62,693 bases of DNA from an uncultured Bacteroidia bacterium. Its GTDB lineage: Bacteria; Bacteroidota; Bacteroidia; Bacteroidales; Prolixibacteraceae. The notes beneath the pieces are model-generated. The model ran no database searches and was not told the DNA's origin. It saw only the letters and a program-made list of their open reading frames with translations. The stretch spans positions 1 to 62,693 of the forward strand of contig CAIVGL010000097.1 of the NCBI GenBank assembly GCA_903905505.1, read 5' to 3'. Positions 1 to 8,488 of this stretch are shown piece after piece. The position numbers and the translations under genes were made by a program. Numbering within the stretch: the stretch's first letter is position 1; every line of letters begins with the position of its first letter.

Positions 1-779
1 CCATTTATACGAAGATCTTTCGAATCGAAATTGCGAAACTCATTACCTCCTGGAAAATTATTCTCCCGACTAAGTTCATAGATCAGTAGATTGTCGCGAA
101 CAATCATAGGCTTTAAGTTAACCAGACTATTATCGGCTCTTCCATTCTGCAAAACGACAACCTTAACATCGGTTCGTGGATCAGAAATACTCAACCGAGA
201 ATAATCAATCGAGAAATTAACCTCTTGATCCCGTCCATTAAAACCTTCAAGAATCGATTTCTTCACCAATCCATTAACTTCGGCTATAGGCTCAACAACA
301 TAGAAACGACGGGTGAGAACAGGCTCTGTGCGATTACCATCTTCAAAAACCGAGAGCACATAATTGCCCGACACTAAGAAATGAACTTGCTCATTTGGAA
401 GCGCTAACTGATAGTTTGTGTAGCGAATGGTTGTATTTATTGAGGATGCATAATCATTAATGGGATTATCATTAAACCCTTCCATATACTCAGAAAGTGG
501 AATTCGAGAGGGATACCAGTTTGCATCACAGTGAGCTATGGTATAATAGAAACTTGAAACATGGTCTGAGACCTCATCAAATTTCAAAATCAGATGCTGA
601 TCTTGACCTTGCTCTAAGATAGGAATCGAAAAATCCCATCCTTTTCTGAACATCTGAACCGAGCGAATTGCCTTACGATAAATACCATTACTCAAAGGCT
701 CATCTGCCTCCGAGACAGATGCTGACCCAACAAGTAGAAACAGCAAAAACAAAATTTTCAATGTTTTAAACCTCATCAT
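1..779 (-). CDS. T9SS plug-like protein (DUF5103 family), C-terminus outside window
   Basis: This partial gene is open from an ATG at 779 (a second ATG lies at 776) to the window edge, about 259 codons. The N-terminus is a signal peptide (MMRFKTLKILFLLFLLVGS). Next come the conserved family features HCDANW, YMEGFND and the stretch around NYVLSVFEDG, which I recognise as the N-terminal domain of DUF5103/T9SS plug proteins. In Flavobacterium a protein of this family blocks the SprA translocon channel of the type IX secretion system when PorV is absent. That role is known for the family and only inferred here. A purine-rich AAGGGA lies a few bases before the start. DUF3810 is upstream on the same strand, 29 nt away, so they are probably co-transcribed. 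Confidence 0.75.
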   Translation of the reverse strand, partial: MMRFKTLKILFLLFLLVGSASVSEADEPLSNGIYRKAIRSVQMFRKGWDFSIPILEQGQDQHLILKFDEVSDHVSSFYYTIAHCDANWYPSRIPLSEYMEGFNDNPINDYASSINTTIRYTNYQLALPNEQVHFLVSGNYVLSVFEDGNRTEPVLTRRFYVVEPIAEVNGLVKKSILEGFNGRDQEVNFSIDYSRLSISDPRTDVKVVVLQNGRADNSLVNLKPMIVRDNLLIYELSRENNFPGGNEFRNFDSKDLRIN

Positions 780-808
780 GTGTCCCTTATGTTTAGTTTT
801 AATCTGAA

Positions 809-1909
809 TCATTTCTTTTGCTGTTTTAAGTTCAACGACTGCTGATGAATCCAACCTATAACTAAATCCACCACTTGGTTGTAATTCATCACGCCAGCCT
901 CAATGTGATTTGTCTTAAGGTACGCATTATTTGCAGCTGTCTGCATCTTATCAAGCGTTTTATTCTGTAGTCCTTGCCAATGAGCCCGCTGGAATCTCAA
1001 GTCAAGAATTACTGGTTTTTTTATCTTTTTCACATACTCTTTGACATCTTTAAATGCTGATGCATCAGACAAGAAGTATACCAATAGGTTTACATATCCG
1101 GAATACTGCAAACGTTGATCGGATGATGTGGTGCAGACAATGAACGAGGCTAAATTTGCTTCAGCTTCATTCGTTATCCCAAATTGATGTGCTTTTTCAT
1201 GTGCCAGCACATATGGGTATTCAATCGGAAGAAGATAATTATTCAGATGAACCTCATTGAAGAATGGTCCAAAATAGCCACTCACGCCAGACATGGCAAA
1301 CAACGAACTAAACAACATCGTCTTGGTGCGCCTTGTTCCATTGGGATAATTGATCCCAAGAACATCCTTGTTATTTGCATACGACTCCTCGATAAGCTGA
1401 TCAACGGCAGTGTAATCAGCCGGAGATATCGGACAATACGATTTATTTGTTTGGGTTATTAATGAATCTAATGTTACCCGAAAAATTTGCTCATCGGATT
1501 TGAGGATTTCCCAGCCTAGACGAGATTCTATCTTAGGTCTAAAGTAATTAAAACCCCATACTAAATAGAAGAATGCATACAACAAGGCAGCCATCTGGAA
1601 GATTCGAAGTAGAAACCAGCTCCATTTAGCCGACGAAAATAAAACGAAATAAATTCCATATAAAATCATAAAAACCCCGGCTACCCAAAATAGATCCCAC
1701 AAAGACAACGGCATCTGACTACTTACAGAAGAAAAAACACTGGAAAGGACTGGGTAAATTCCATTTGAATAATAATATTCGACCAGACTAGCATGTGAAG
1801 AAGCGAATTGAACTCCAAGAAAAATAAGACATGCCACCACGAAAGGCCAAATAGACCAAGCGAAGGCAACTAGCTGTTCTCGAGTGATTTCTTTTAAATA
1901 CTTACGCAT
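809..1909 (-). CDS. DUF3810 membrane protein, possible zinc metallopeptidase
   Basis: The protein is about 366 aa with three hydrophobic segments in its N-terminal third (about residues 17-36, 68-90 and 98-120), followed by a soluble domain. The motif HEKAH (residues 237-241) followed by NEAEAN is typical of DUF3810 and resembles the HExxH zinc site of membrane-anchored metallopeptidases, with the acidic residues as a possible third ligand. No substrate is known to me. I chose the ATG at 1909; a TTG at 1915 in the same frame is possible. It is followed 29 nt downstream by the T9SS plug-like gene. The DUF3810 assignment is fairly firm; peptidase activity is inference from the motif alone. Confidence 0.8.
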   Translation of the reverse strand: MRKYLKEITREQLVAFAWSIWPFVVACLIFLGVQFASSHASLVEYYYSNGIYPVLSSVFSSVSSQMPLSLWDLFWVAGVFMILYGIYFVLFSSAKWSWFLLRIFQMAALLYAFFYLVWGFNYFRPKIESRLGWEILKSDEQIFRVTLDSLITQTNKSYCPISPADYTAVDQLIEESYANNKDVLGINYPNGTRRTKTMLFSSLFAMSGVSGYFGPFFNEVHLNNYLLPIEYPYVLAHEKAHQFGITNEAEANLASFIVCTTSSDQRLQYSGYVNLLVYFLSDASAFKDVKEYVKKIKKPVILDLRFQRAHWQGLQNKTLDKMQTAANNAYLKTNHIEAGVMNYNQVVDLVIGWIHQQSLNLKQQKK

Positions 1910-2086
1910 TTTCAACTTTTAATCATCCAACAATTCAACCATTACATCCGGGTAAAAAAGTCAGTTGTCGATCAGTATTCTCGAAATAGCGATCACAACT
2001 GATCGCGCAAAACCATATTTAGGATAAAAAGATTCGAATTACACTAAAATAATTCATCGTAAAACTACAAAATGATTACCAATGTT

Positions 2087-2094
2087 TAACTTTG
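2087..2094 (+). promoter_or_regulatory. Bacteroidota-type -7 element before xseA
   Basis: TAACTTTG fits the Bacteroidota -7 consensus TAnnTTTG. It ends only 6 nt before the xseA ATG at 2101, so transcription would begin at or almost at the start codon. No clear -33 TTTG was found at the expected distance. Confidence 0.5.
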
Positions 2095-2100
2095 GGCTTA

Positions 2101-3549
2101 ATGAATGAGCAACTAAAGTTATCAGAATTAAATGGACGGGTTAAACAAGCTGTCGCATTGTCTTTCACAGCCCCTCTTTGGGTTGTTGCTGAGATTTCTG
2201 AGCTTAAGATCAATCGGAATGGGCATTGTTATCTGGTCTTGATTGAGAAGGAAGAGCTAGGCGAAGGCATAATAGCTCAAGCTAAAGCCACCATCTGGTC
2301 TTACACATTCAGAATGCTTCAACCCTACTTTGAAACAACTACAGGCCAACCACTGACTGAAGGGATCAAGGTCTTGGTCAGTGTATCAGTTGAATTTCAT
2401 GAATTATATGGCTACAGTTTAAATATCCGGGATATTGACCCCACCTATACCTTAGGGGATATGGCGAGGAAGCGAAAAGAGATCATCACACGACTTCAAG
2501 CAGACGGAGTCTTTGAGATGAACAAAGAGCTTGAGCTTCCCCTTGTTCCTCAGAAGATTGCCATAGTATCCTCATCCACGGCTGCGGGGTATGAAGATTT
2601 CATGGATCACTTGACCAATAACGTCGGTAAGTATAAGTTTCACACCAAGCTTTTCCCCGCAGTGATGCAGGGCAATCAAGCCGAATCGTCGATCATTGAA
2701 GCGTTAGAGCAAATATATCAACATGAAGATTTTTTTGATGTGGTCGTCATTATCCGAGGCGGAGGTTCGCAAGCCGACCTTAGCTGCTTTGACAATTACA
2801 ATCTAGCCTATTACATCACTCAATTTCCAATTCCTGTCCTAACAGGTATTGGTCATGAAAAAGATGATTCGATAGTCGATATGGTGGCACATACGCGTCT
2901 AAAAACACCTACCGCAGTAGCCGAATTCTTAGTGAATACGCTTGTAAAATTCGATGCTACGCTTTCTGAGCTAAACTGGCATTTCACACAGAAAGTTAAT
3001 GAGGTGCTGCTCACAGCACAAGGCAAGATTGATTTTTACACACGAGCCATCGCCCCAATTGTCCAAGAGAAAATCACAAAAACAAACAATCGACTAGATC
3101 AAACAATTTACAAAGTTGATCATCTGATTAGACTATTTATTCAAAGCAAAAGCCATCAATTAGAGAGAACAGAAGAGGCTTTCCTGCAAGAATCGAAAAA
3201 CTTCTCCCGGAAGCAGCTTCGCATTCTTGAACGATCGACATCAACACTCTCCAGCGCTGTGCAACGGATAAGCTTGTATAACAGAGAGCTAATTAGTCGG
3301 AAAATCAAACAGTCGGAGCAACTTATTAAAAAGAACCTAGCCCAACAGATTCATTTCTTAGAGCTTGCGAATCAGAAAGCCATCCTAATCGATCCTTCAA
3401 AAATACTTTCAAGAGGTTATTCTATAACAACCTATAAAGGTAAGGCATTAAAAACGACTGAATATCTAAAAGACCACGAACTTATTGAAACTAGATTAGC
3501 GCAAGGCACCATTATCAGTGAAGTAAAAACAATTTCTAAAAGAAAATAA
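2101..3549 (+). CDS. xseA: Exodeoxyribonuclease VII large subunit
   Basis: 482 aa from the ATG at 2101; a TTG at 2092 is in frame but lies inside the -7 element, so I rejected it. The protein begins with the OB-fold domain typical of XseA (about residues 4-110, LWVVAEISELK), followed by the catalytic domain with PQKIAIVSSSTAAGYEDF, RGGGSQADLSCFDN, TGIGHEKDDS and RLKTPTAVAEFL. A long helical coiled-coil stretch follows (about residues 270-430) and the short C-terminal segment RGYSIT closes the protein. With XseB it forms the single-strand exonuclease that trims DNA ends in mismatch repair and damage processing. xseB starts 1 nt after its stop, so the two subunits form one operon. Confidence 0.95.
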   Translation: MNEQLKLSELNGRVKQAVALSFTAPLWVVAEISELKINRNGHCYLVLIEKEELGEGIIAQAKATIWSYTFRMLQPYFETTTGQPLTEGIKVLVSVSVEFHELYGYSLNIRDIDPTYTLGDMARKRKEIITRLQADGVFEMNKELELPLVPQKIAIVSSSTAAGYEDFMDHLTNNVGKYKFHTKLFPAVMQGNQAESSIIEALEQIYQHEDFFDVVVIIRGGGSQADLSCFDNYNLAYYITQFPIPVLTGIGHEKDDSIVDMVAHTRLKTPTAVAEFLVNTLVKFDATLSELNWHFTQKVNEVLLTAQGKIDFYTRAIAPIVQEKITKTNNRLDQTIYKVDHLIRLFIQSKSHQLERTEEAFLQESKNFSRKQLRILERSTSTLSSAVQRISLYNRELISRKIKQSEQLIKKNLAQQIHFLELANQKAILIDPSKILSRGYSITTYKGKALKTTEYLKDHELIETRLAQGTIISEVKTISKRK

Positions 3550-3550
3550 G

Positions 3551-3763
3551 ATGAGCACTAACAAGCAACAAACAACTTACAAAGAGGCAATTACAGAGAT
3601 CGAAGAGATTCTTGCTCAACTTGAAAACAATGAGTTAGACGTAGACGAACTATCCGAGAAAGTAAAACGAGTCTCTCTATTGGTAACCTTATGCAAAGAC
3701 AAACTACACCATACAGAGAAAGAAATCGATAAGATTTTAAAAGATATGGAACCCAATTCTTAA
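3551..3763 (+). CDS. xseB: Exodeoxyribonuclease VII small subunit
   Basis: 70 aa, the usual size for XseB. The motif TYKEAITEIEEILAQLENNE, then VDELSEKVKR and a C-terminal helical, charged segment, match the helical hairpin that coats the XseA coiled coil. It lies 1 nt downstream of xseA. The stop codon sits inside the left arm of the hairpin at 3760-3803, so translation would end within the terminator stem. Confidence 0.93.
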   Translation: MSTNKQQTTYKEAITEIEEILAQLENNELDVDELSEKVKRVSLLVTLCKDKLHHTEKEIDKILKDMEPNS

Positions 3764-3803
3764 TTCTTTGGCAAGGCCTTAAGTGACTATGCCAAAGAAT
3801 TAA
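3760..3803. terminator. 14-bp perfect inverted repeat between convergent genes
   Basis: TTAATTCTTTGGCA (3760-3773) and TGCCAAAGAATTAA (3790-3803) are exact reverse complements around a 16-nt loop. The site lies between xseB (+) and the TonB receptor (-), so it could terminate transcription from both sides. There is no clear U-run on the plus strand. The xseB stop codon is part of the stem. Confidence 0.6.
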
Positions 3804-3809
3804 GTGAAC

Positions 3810-6254
3810 CTAAAATCCCACGCTTACGCTAAACATAAAATTGGTTCCTGCCTGAGGGAAATATCCATCCATCTTGTTGCGCTGTCCATTATATAAATAC
3901 GAGTACACCCAGGCATTACTTTCATATTTCTTATCCAAGAAGTTGTTAATTAGCAATTTGAACTTCAAATCTTTGAATAATTTCTGAGTTACACGATAAT
4001 CGAATCTCAGATTCTGGACAAAATAAGCTTTTAACATCCGGTCGTTGCTTGAGGTATTATCTATGAACTGCTTTCCCACGTAATTTGAAAGTAAACTAAT
4101 CTCAACTGATTTGCAAGCACGAAATGAGAGTGTTGAATTGGCTGTCAAATTTGGTGAAAAAGCAATATCTGTTGCGCCCAATTTATTTTCCTTCAATCCG
4201 CCATTGTCCCAATCCTCAACATACTCAACAAATTGTTGGATCCTATTCTGACTAAATGTAGTATTGACATTCCATTGAAAATTTTTCAGAAACTTAACGC
4301 TCGTCATTAACTCAACACCTTTGCGGTAACTATCGGCCACATTGGTCATAATTGGCGATCCCACGGAGTTTATCTGACCAGTGAGAATTAACTGATTCGC
4401 ATACATCATATCATAGACATTAACACCTATAACATAGTTAGAACCTTTAAACTTATAGCCAAGTTCAATATCATTTAAAGTCTCAAAAGTGGGCTGCTTA
4501 CCAAGTGGATCAGCATCTACAAAATTACCACGATTAGGCTCCCTGTTCGCTCGACTAAAGCTTAAGTAAGCTTCCTGACGGATGGTTGGGGAATAGAAAA
4601 GACCAAATTTCGGATTGAAAAAACTATAGTTGTGATCCTGGGTATTATCCCGGAGTTTATCGTCATAGCCACCAATATGATACTTAACTTTCCGAATTTG
4701 AAGGTCTACAGAGCCTGTTAAATGATTTGCAAGCTCGACGGAATAACGACCATAGAGATTCGCATCTTTCTTAAGGCCAGTACCACGATACCACTCCAAC
4801 TGCGGATTTGCATAACCTACAGCTTTAGACCAAAGGACTCGTCCAAAATGCTGACCATCGTAAACAGTTGCCCCTCCACCGATGGTAAGTATATTGCTCT
4901 CCTTGCGGTAATTCATGGAGAAGATAGTACCATAAAAGCCATTGTCTAGCCACTTTCGGGTTATCATATCTGAATTAGAAACGGCCGATCCATTCACCAA
5001 AGGCGAGGTTAATCCATAATCAGCATAGCTCTGACCGGGAACCATTTGTTCGTAATAACCTCTTCCATGCGTATAAAAGGCAGATGCCTTAATATTTAAA
5101 TCTTCATTAAGCTGATGAGAGAAGTGCAATTGAGTGTTGTCCTGCCGGTAATGATCGACTTGATTTTTATAGGTATAAAGGTTGTAGGTACGGCTATTTG
5201 AATTCAGCATTTCGAGCGTCTGCTGATGCGAATACAGACCATCCGATTCATACTGATTCATACCCTCGATATTGTTATTCAGGCGCACAGATGGAACACC
5301 ATTCCAAGCCTGATAGGTCTGCTCAAATCCCGAAAAAGCGGTGGCCTTTAAAATTGTTTTATCAGTAAAATAACCGGCTGAAACAAAAAATGATTTCAAA
5401 TCAGAAGAGGCCCTGTCAATAAATCCAGCTGAGCTAATTTTCGACATGGATACATCAAATGCCAACTTATTCTTTAAGAGTCCGCTACTGGCACTTAAGG
5501 TATTTCGAAAGGTGCTAAATGACCCCACTGAAGAAGAATAGTTAACTTTGGGATCGGCGTTAAGCTTGATGGTTTGCAGATCGATACTAGCACCGAAAGC
5601 ACTGGCACCATTGGTCGAATTACCCACTCCACGCTGAACTTGAATATTATCTGTCGAAGAAGCTAAATCTGGGATATTCACAAAATAGGTCATTTGCGAT
5701 TCGGCATCCGACATTGGAACACCATTAATCGTAACATTTACCCGGGTAGGATCAGTGCCGCGAATACGAAAATTAGTATACCCAATTCCATTACCTGCAT
5801 CAGATGTTGCCACAAATGATGGGGTATAATTCAGTAAATATGGAATATCTTGACCTTGATTCATCGCTTTAATTTCATCGCTTCCAACATTTGTGTAGGC
5901 CAAAGGGGACTTCTCATCTGCACGAGAACTAGAGACTAACACCTCTTCCGTTATAACAGTAAGTGGAGACAAAATAATTTTTAAATTTTGTGCCTGATCA
6001 GCGAGAACAACCTGACTAATGCGCTGAAATCCGATATAGGTAACCTGAACGGTTTGAGCTTCTTTCGATGCGATAGAGGCCTTAAACTCCCCATGGATTC
6101 CAGTGAGTAATTGTTTCGATAGGCCAGGAAGAATAACATGTGCCCCAGACAAGGGCTTACCAGCAGGATCAGAAACGACTCCAGAGAGTGAATACTGCCC
6201 AAATACGGCAGCTTGAACCAACATTAAAAACAGAAGAAAATTAAAACACTTCAT
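3810..6254 (-). CDS. TonB-dependent outer-membrane receptor, probably for thiamin or a precursor
   Basis: 814 aa with a signal peptide (residues 1-19), a CarboxypepD_reg-like domain (about 22-105, YSLSGVVSDPAGKPLSGAHV), a plug domain (about 115-230, including RIRGTDPTRVNVTINGVPM and NGASAFGASIDLQT) and a 22-strand-type barrel ending in the typical C-terminal aromatic, SVSVGF. The substrate call rests on regulation: two TPP-aptamer-like sequences precede the gene in its 5' leader. TPP-controlled TonB receptors in Bacteroidetes have been predicted to import thiamin. The gene stands alone; no PnuT-type inner-membrane transporter or thi biosynthesis gene is nearby. Confidence 0.85.
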   Translation of the reverse strand: MKCFNFLLFLMLVQAAVFGQYSLSGVVSDPAGKPLSGAHVILPGLSKQLLTGIHGEFKASIASKEAQTVQVTYIGFQRISQVVLADQAQNLKIILSPLTVITEEVLVSSSRADEKSPLAYTNVGSDEIKAMNQGQDIPYLLNYTPSFVATSDAGNGIGYTNFRIRGTDPTRVNVTINGVPMSDAESQMTYFVNIPDLASSTDNIQVQRGVGNSTNGASAFGASIDLQTIKLNADPKVNYSSSVGSFSTFRNTLSASSGLLKNKLAFDVSMSKISSAGFIDRASSDLKSFFVSAGYFTDKTILKATAFSGFEQTYQAWNGVPSVRLNNNIEGMNQYESDGLYSHQQTLEMLNSNSRTYNLYTYKNQVDHYRQDNTQLHFSHQLNEDLNIKASAFYTHGRGYYEQMVPGQSYADYGLTSPLVNGSAVSNSDMITRKWLDNGFYGTIFSMNYRKESNILTIGGGATVYDGQHFGRVLWSKAVGYANPQLEWYRGTGLKKDANLYGRYSVELANHLTGSVDLQIRKVKYHIGGYDDKLRDNTQDHNYSFFNPKFGLFYSPTIRQEAYLSFSRANREPNRGNFVDADPLGKQPTFETLNDIELGYKFKGSNYVIGVNVYDMMYANQLILTGQINSVGSPIMTNVADSYRKGVELMTSVKFLKNFQWNVNTTFSQNRIQQFVEYVEDWDNGGLKENKLGATDIAFSPNLTANSTLSFRACKSVEISLLSNYVGKQFIDNTSSNDRMLKAYFVQNLRFDYRVTQKLFKDLKFKLLINNFLDKKYESNAWVYSYLYNGQRNKMDGYFPQAGTNFMFSVSVGF

Positions 6255-6298
6255 TGAAACTAATTTAATAAGTTAAACAATGAGGCTATTGAAAATCA

Positions 6299-6380
6299 TC
6301 GCCATTCCTACACCAGCATTACCTGGATCAGGTTCGGTGGGTATGATCTCAGCCCGAATTAGTAAGGCACCCCATTGCGA
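6299..6380 (-). promoter_or_regulatory. TPP riboswitch aptamer, gene-proximal copy
   Basis: Read on the minus strand: GGGGTGCC, then GGGCTGAGA, ATACCC, GAACCTGATCCAGG, TAATGCTGG and GTAGGAA, in the order of the THI element. P1 can form between TCGCAAT (6374-6380) and ATGGCGA (6299-6305) with one mismatch. P2 pairs GGGT with ACCC, and P5 pairs CCAG with CTGG. It ends about 45 nt before the receptor ATG; no terminator stem was seen there, so control of translation initiation is more likely than attenuation. Confidence 0.85.
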
Positions 6381-6460
6381 AAAAGTTGAATCAAAACAAA
6401 AGCGTACTGACTCAATAAATTCTGATAAAAAAGAAATCTAAAAGTGGAATGATGGTTCAT

Positions 6461-6532
6461 TTTCCCTTCTCAGCATTACCTGAACAGGTTCGATGGGTTT
6501 GATCTCAGCCCGAATTATTAAGGCACCCCTTT
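6461..6532 (-). promoter_or_regulatory. TPP riboswitch aptamer, promoter-proximal copy (divergent)
   Basis: Minus strand: GGGGTGCC, GGGCTGAGA, AACCC, GAACCTGTTCAGG, TAATGCTGAGAAGGGAA. P2 (GGGT/ACCC), J3/2 (TGAGA) and P5 (TCAG/CTGA) are intact. It differs from the usual pattern at CCTGTTC (normally CCTGATC) and in the GAGAAGGGA segment, and I could not find a convincing P1: the flanks are A-rich on both sides. It lies about 80 nt upstream of the second aptamer in the same leader. It may be a working second sensor or a decaying copy. Confidence 0.75.
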
Positions 6533-6545
6533 TATTATTTCGATA

Positions 6546-6553
6546 CAAAAATA
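6546..6553 (-). promoter_or_regulatory. Candidate -7 element for the TPP-controlled receptor
   Basis: The minus strand reads TATTTTTG, a match to TAnnTTTG. A transcript starting about 5 nt downstream would begin just before the first aptamer and carry both. No clear -33 element was seen. Confidence 0.4.
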
Positions 6554-6679
6554 GCAATTTTAAGCTAGCACACGAAAAATTAAACATTAGAAACAACCCT
6601 AACTATGGTGAAAACAACTAAAATTTAGACCGTCCATCGTTTTATTTACAAAAAACGAAATGCAATTCACCACTCTTAT

Positions 6680-6687
6680 TAACTTTG
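6680..6687 (+). promoter_or_regulatory. -7 element before recR
   Basis: TAACTTTG matches TAnnTTTG. It gives a predicted leader of about 15 nt before the ATG at 6706, and it argues against the in-frame TTG at 6685, which lies inside the element. Confidence 0.5.
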
Positions 6688-6705
6688 GGGAAACAAAACT
6701 TGCGC

Positions 6706-7326
6706 ATGACCTTCGATCATTTCCCATCCAAACTTCTAGAAAATGCAGTGAATGAATTTTCTAAGCTTCCAGGAATCGGAAAAAAAACAGCTTTACGCTT
6801 AGTCCTTCACCTCTTAAAAAAAGAGCCCGAAGAGGTTGCCCGCTTCAGTAAAGCGATAACCCAGTTACGCGACGAGGTTAAGCACTGTCGAATTTGTCGC
6901 AACATCTCCGATTCTGACATTTGCAATATTTGCAGCAATCCGGCGCGCGATCATCGACTAGTGTGTGTGGTAGAAAACATTAGAGATGTGATGTCGGTTG
7001 AAAACACGCAGCAATATCGCGGTGTCTATCATGTCCTTGGAGGAATTATCTCCCCAATGGATGGCATTGGACCAGCCGATTTAGAGATTGACTCGCTCTT
7101 AGAACGAGTTTCAAAAGGTGAAGCTGACGAGGTTATTTTTGCCTTAAGCACAACCATGGAGGGAGACAGCACGAATTTCTATATATTTAAAAAACTAAAG
7201 GATCATAAGATAAAGATTACCACGCTGGCTCGAGGAGTCTCCATCGGCGACGAGATTGAATACACCGATGAGATAACCCTTGGTCGTTCGATCGTCAACA
7301 GAATGTTATTTGAAAACTTTATGTAA
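6706..7326 (+). CDS. recR: Recombination protein RecR
   Basis: 206 aa from the ATG at 6706. Helix-hairpin-helix [13 protein letters not shown] at about residues 20-32, a four-cysteine zinc finger (C61, C64, C73, C76), a Toprim domain beginning [15 protein letters not shown], and the C-terminal [19 protein letters not shown]. RecR works with RecO and RecF to load RecA on gapped DNA. Length and motif order are standard. The GNAT gene follows 8 nt downstream. Confidence 0.95.
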   Translation: MTFDHFPSKLLENAVNEFSKLPGIGKKTALRLVLHLLKKEPEEVARFSKAITQLRDEVKHCRICRNISDSDICNICSNPARDHRLVCVVENIRDVMSVENTQQYRGVYHVLGGIISPMDGIGPADLEIDSLLERVSKGEADEVIFALSTTMEGDSTNFYIFKKLKDHKIKITTLARGVSIGDEIEYTDEITLGRSIVNRMLFENFM

Positions 7327-7334
7327 TCATCGAG

Positions 7335-7865
7335 ATGAAACTACACCTATTCTCTGAAAAAATTCGCTTACGAGCTCTTGAGCCTGAAGATCTTGAGCTA
7401 ATCTATGCTTGGGAGAACAACGAAGAGGTATGGAACATCAGCAATACCCTAGTTCCATTTTCAAAATATATCCTAGCACTTTACATCAAAAATTCAGACC
7501 AAGATATTTACGCAACGAAACAGTTGCGACTGATGATCGATACGGTGGAAGGCAAAACCGTTGGAGCCATAGACCTTTTCGAATTCGACCCACACCACTC
7601 AAGGATTGGCATTGGCATACTCATACATTCGGAAGCCGACAGATTAAAAGGATATGCATCATCAGCTATCGAACTGCTAATCATCTATTGCTTTGAAAAA
7701 CTCAACATACACCAGATTTACGCCAATATTGAGCCCGATAATTTAAGCAGCATATCATTATTTGAGAAACACGGCTTTATCCTTAGCGGGACAAAAAAAG
7801 AGTGGCTTCGTGATGGCCAGGGTTGGAAAGATGAGCTATTCTATCAAAAGATAAAAGAGAAGTAA
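7335..7865 (+). CDS. GNAT family N-acetyltransferase
   Basis: 176 aa, a single GNAT domain of the RimJ/RimL/SpeG type: it opens LRALEPEDLELIYAWENNEE, has the acetyl-CoA-binding region around ADRLKGYASSAIELL and the C-terminal ANIEPDNLSSISLFEKHGF. The acceptor cannot be told from sequence; the SpeG-like opening and size would fit a polyamine or protein N-terminus. It starts 8 nt after recR and is probably transcribed with it, then meets the convergent HSDR_N gene. Confidence 0.8.
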   Translation: MKLHLFSEKIRLRALEPEDLELIYAWENNEEVWNISNTLVPFSKYILALYIKNSDQDIYATKQLRLMIDTVEGKTVGAIDLFEFDPHHSRIGIGILIHSEADRLKGYASSAIELLIIYCFEKLNIHQIYANIEPDNLSSISLFEKHGFILSGTKKEWLRDGQGWKDELFYQKIKEK

Positions 7866-7880
7866 GAGGCTCAAACATGG

Positions 7881-8339
7881 TCAGACCCGCCCAACTAAAT
7901 CGAGATAGTCGGGTATTTCAGGAAGAAATGAATAGGTCATATTCTGTTGATCAAAATGACAACAGTAATGCATCATTCCATTGGTAACGACTAAGTAGTC
8001 GACGCGAAGGGCTAGATTATACCTGGCAATCTGATCAAAGACTTGTTGTGATATCTTAACCTCCGGAGCTTTGCATTCGACCACGACTAAGGGTTGACCA
8101 GTTTTCGAGAACAGCACGATATCGGTGCGAAAATCGTGCTGATTAATCCGCAAGGATCGCTCGACAGACAATAAGGAAGCTGGAAAATGTTTAACCTCGG
8201 TAAGGTATTTTGCAAAATTCTGACGAACCCACTCCTCTGGCGTTAACTTTACCCATCTCTTTCGAAATTCATCAAAAATCAAGCGCTGACCGTTTAGCTC
8301 TTTAACACGAAATGAGTAGGAAGGAAGATTAAGGTTCAT
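7881..8339 (-). CDS. Small HSDR_N-domain, PD-(D/E)xK nuclease-like protein
   Basis: 152 aa. The segment RTDIVLFSKTGQPLVVVECK has the spacing of a PD-(D/E)xK core (D, then E-C-K) as found in the N-terminal domain of type I restriction enzyme R subunits. No helicase, specificity or methylase gene is nearby, and the protein is far too short to be HsdR itself. I have the impression that such stand-alone proteins are common next to holA in Bacteroidota; here it is divergent from holA. Role unknown; a DNA-processing function is inference. Confidence 0.75.
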   Translation of the reverse strand: MNLNLPSYSFRVKELNGQRLIFDEFRKRWVKLTPEEWVRQNFAKYLTEVKHFPASLLSVERSLRINQHDFRTDIVLFSKTGQPLVVVECKAPEVKISQQVFDQIARYNLALRVDYLVVTNGMMHYCCHFDQQNMTYSFLPEIPDYLDLVGRV

Positions 8340-8357
8340 CGAATAAAATTATACCGT

Positions 8358-8388
8358 CAAAGCTAATTTTTATTTTGATTTGAGCCAA
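8358..8388 (-). promoter_or_regulatory. Promoter for the HSDR_N gene
   Basis: On the minus strand TTG (8386-8388) is followed after 20 nt by TAGCTTTG (8358-8365), a match to the Bacteroidota -33/-7 arrangement, 19 nt upstream of the start codon. Confidence 0.45.
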
Positions 8389-8488
8389 GAATCTGCAAAA
8401 TCCGGATAATTTTGTACACGTAGAATAATCAGATGAAAGTTATAGCTTAGTGAAAGTTCTAACCGATTAAAATGAAACATAATAAAGA

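Noticed and set aside
7881-8339. Type I restriction-modification system
   Set aside because: Only an HSDR_N-like domain of 152 aa is present, with no helicase, HsdS or HsdM.
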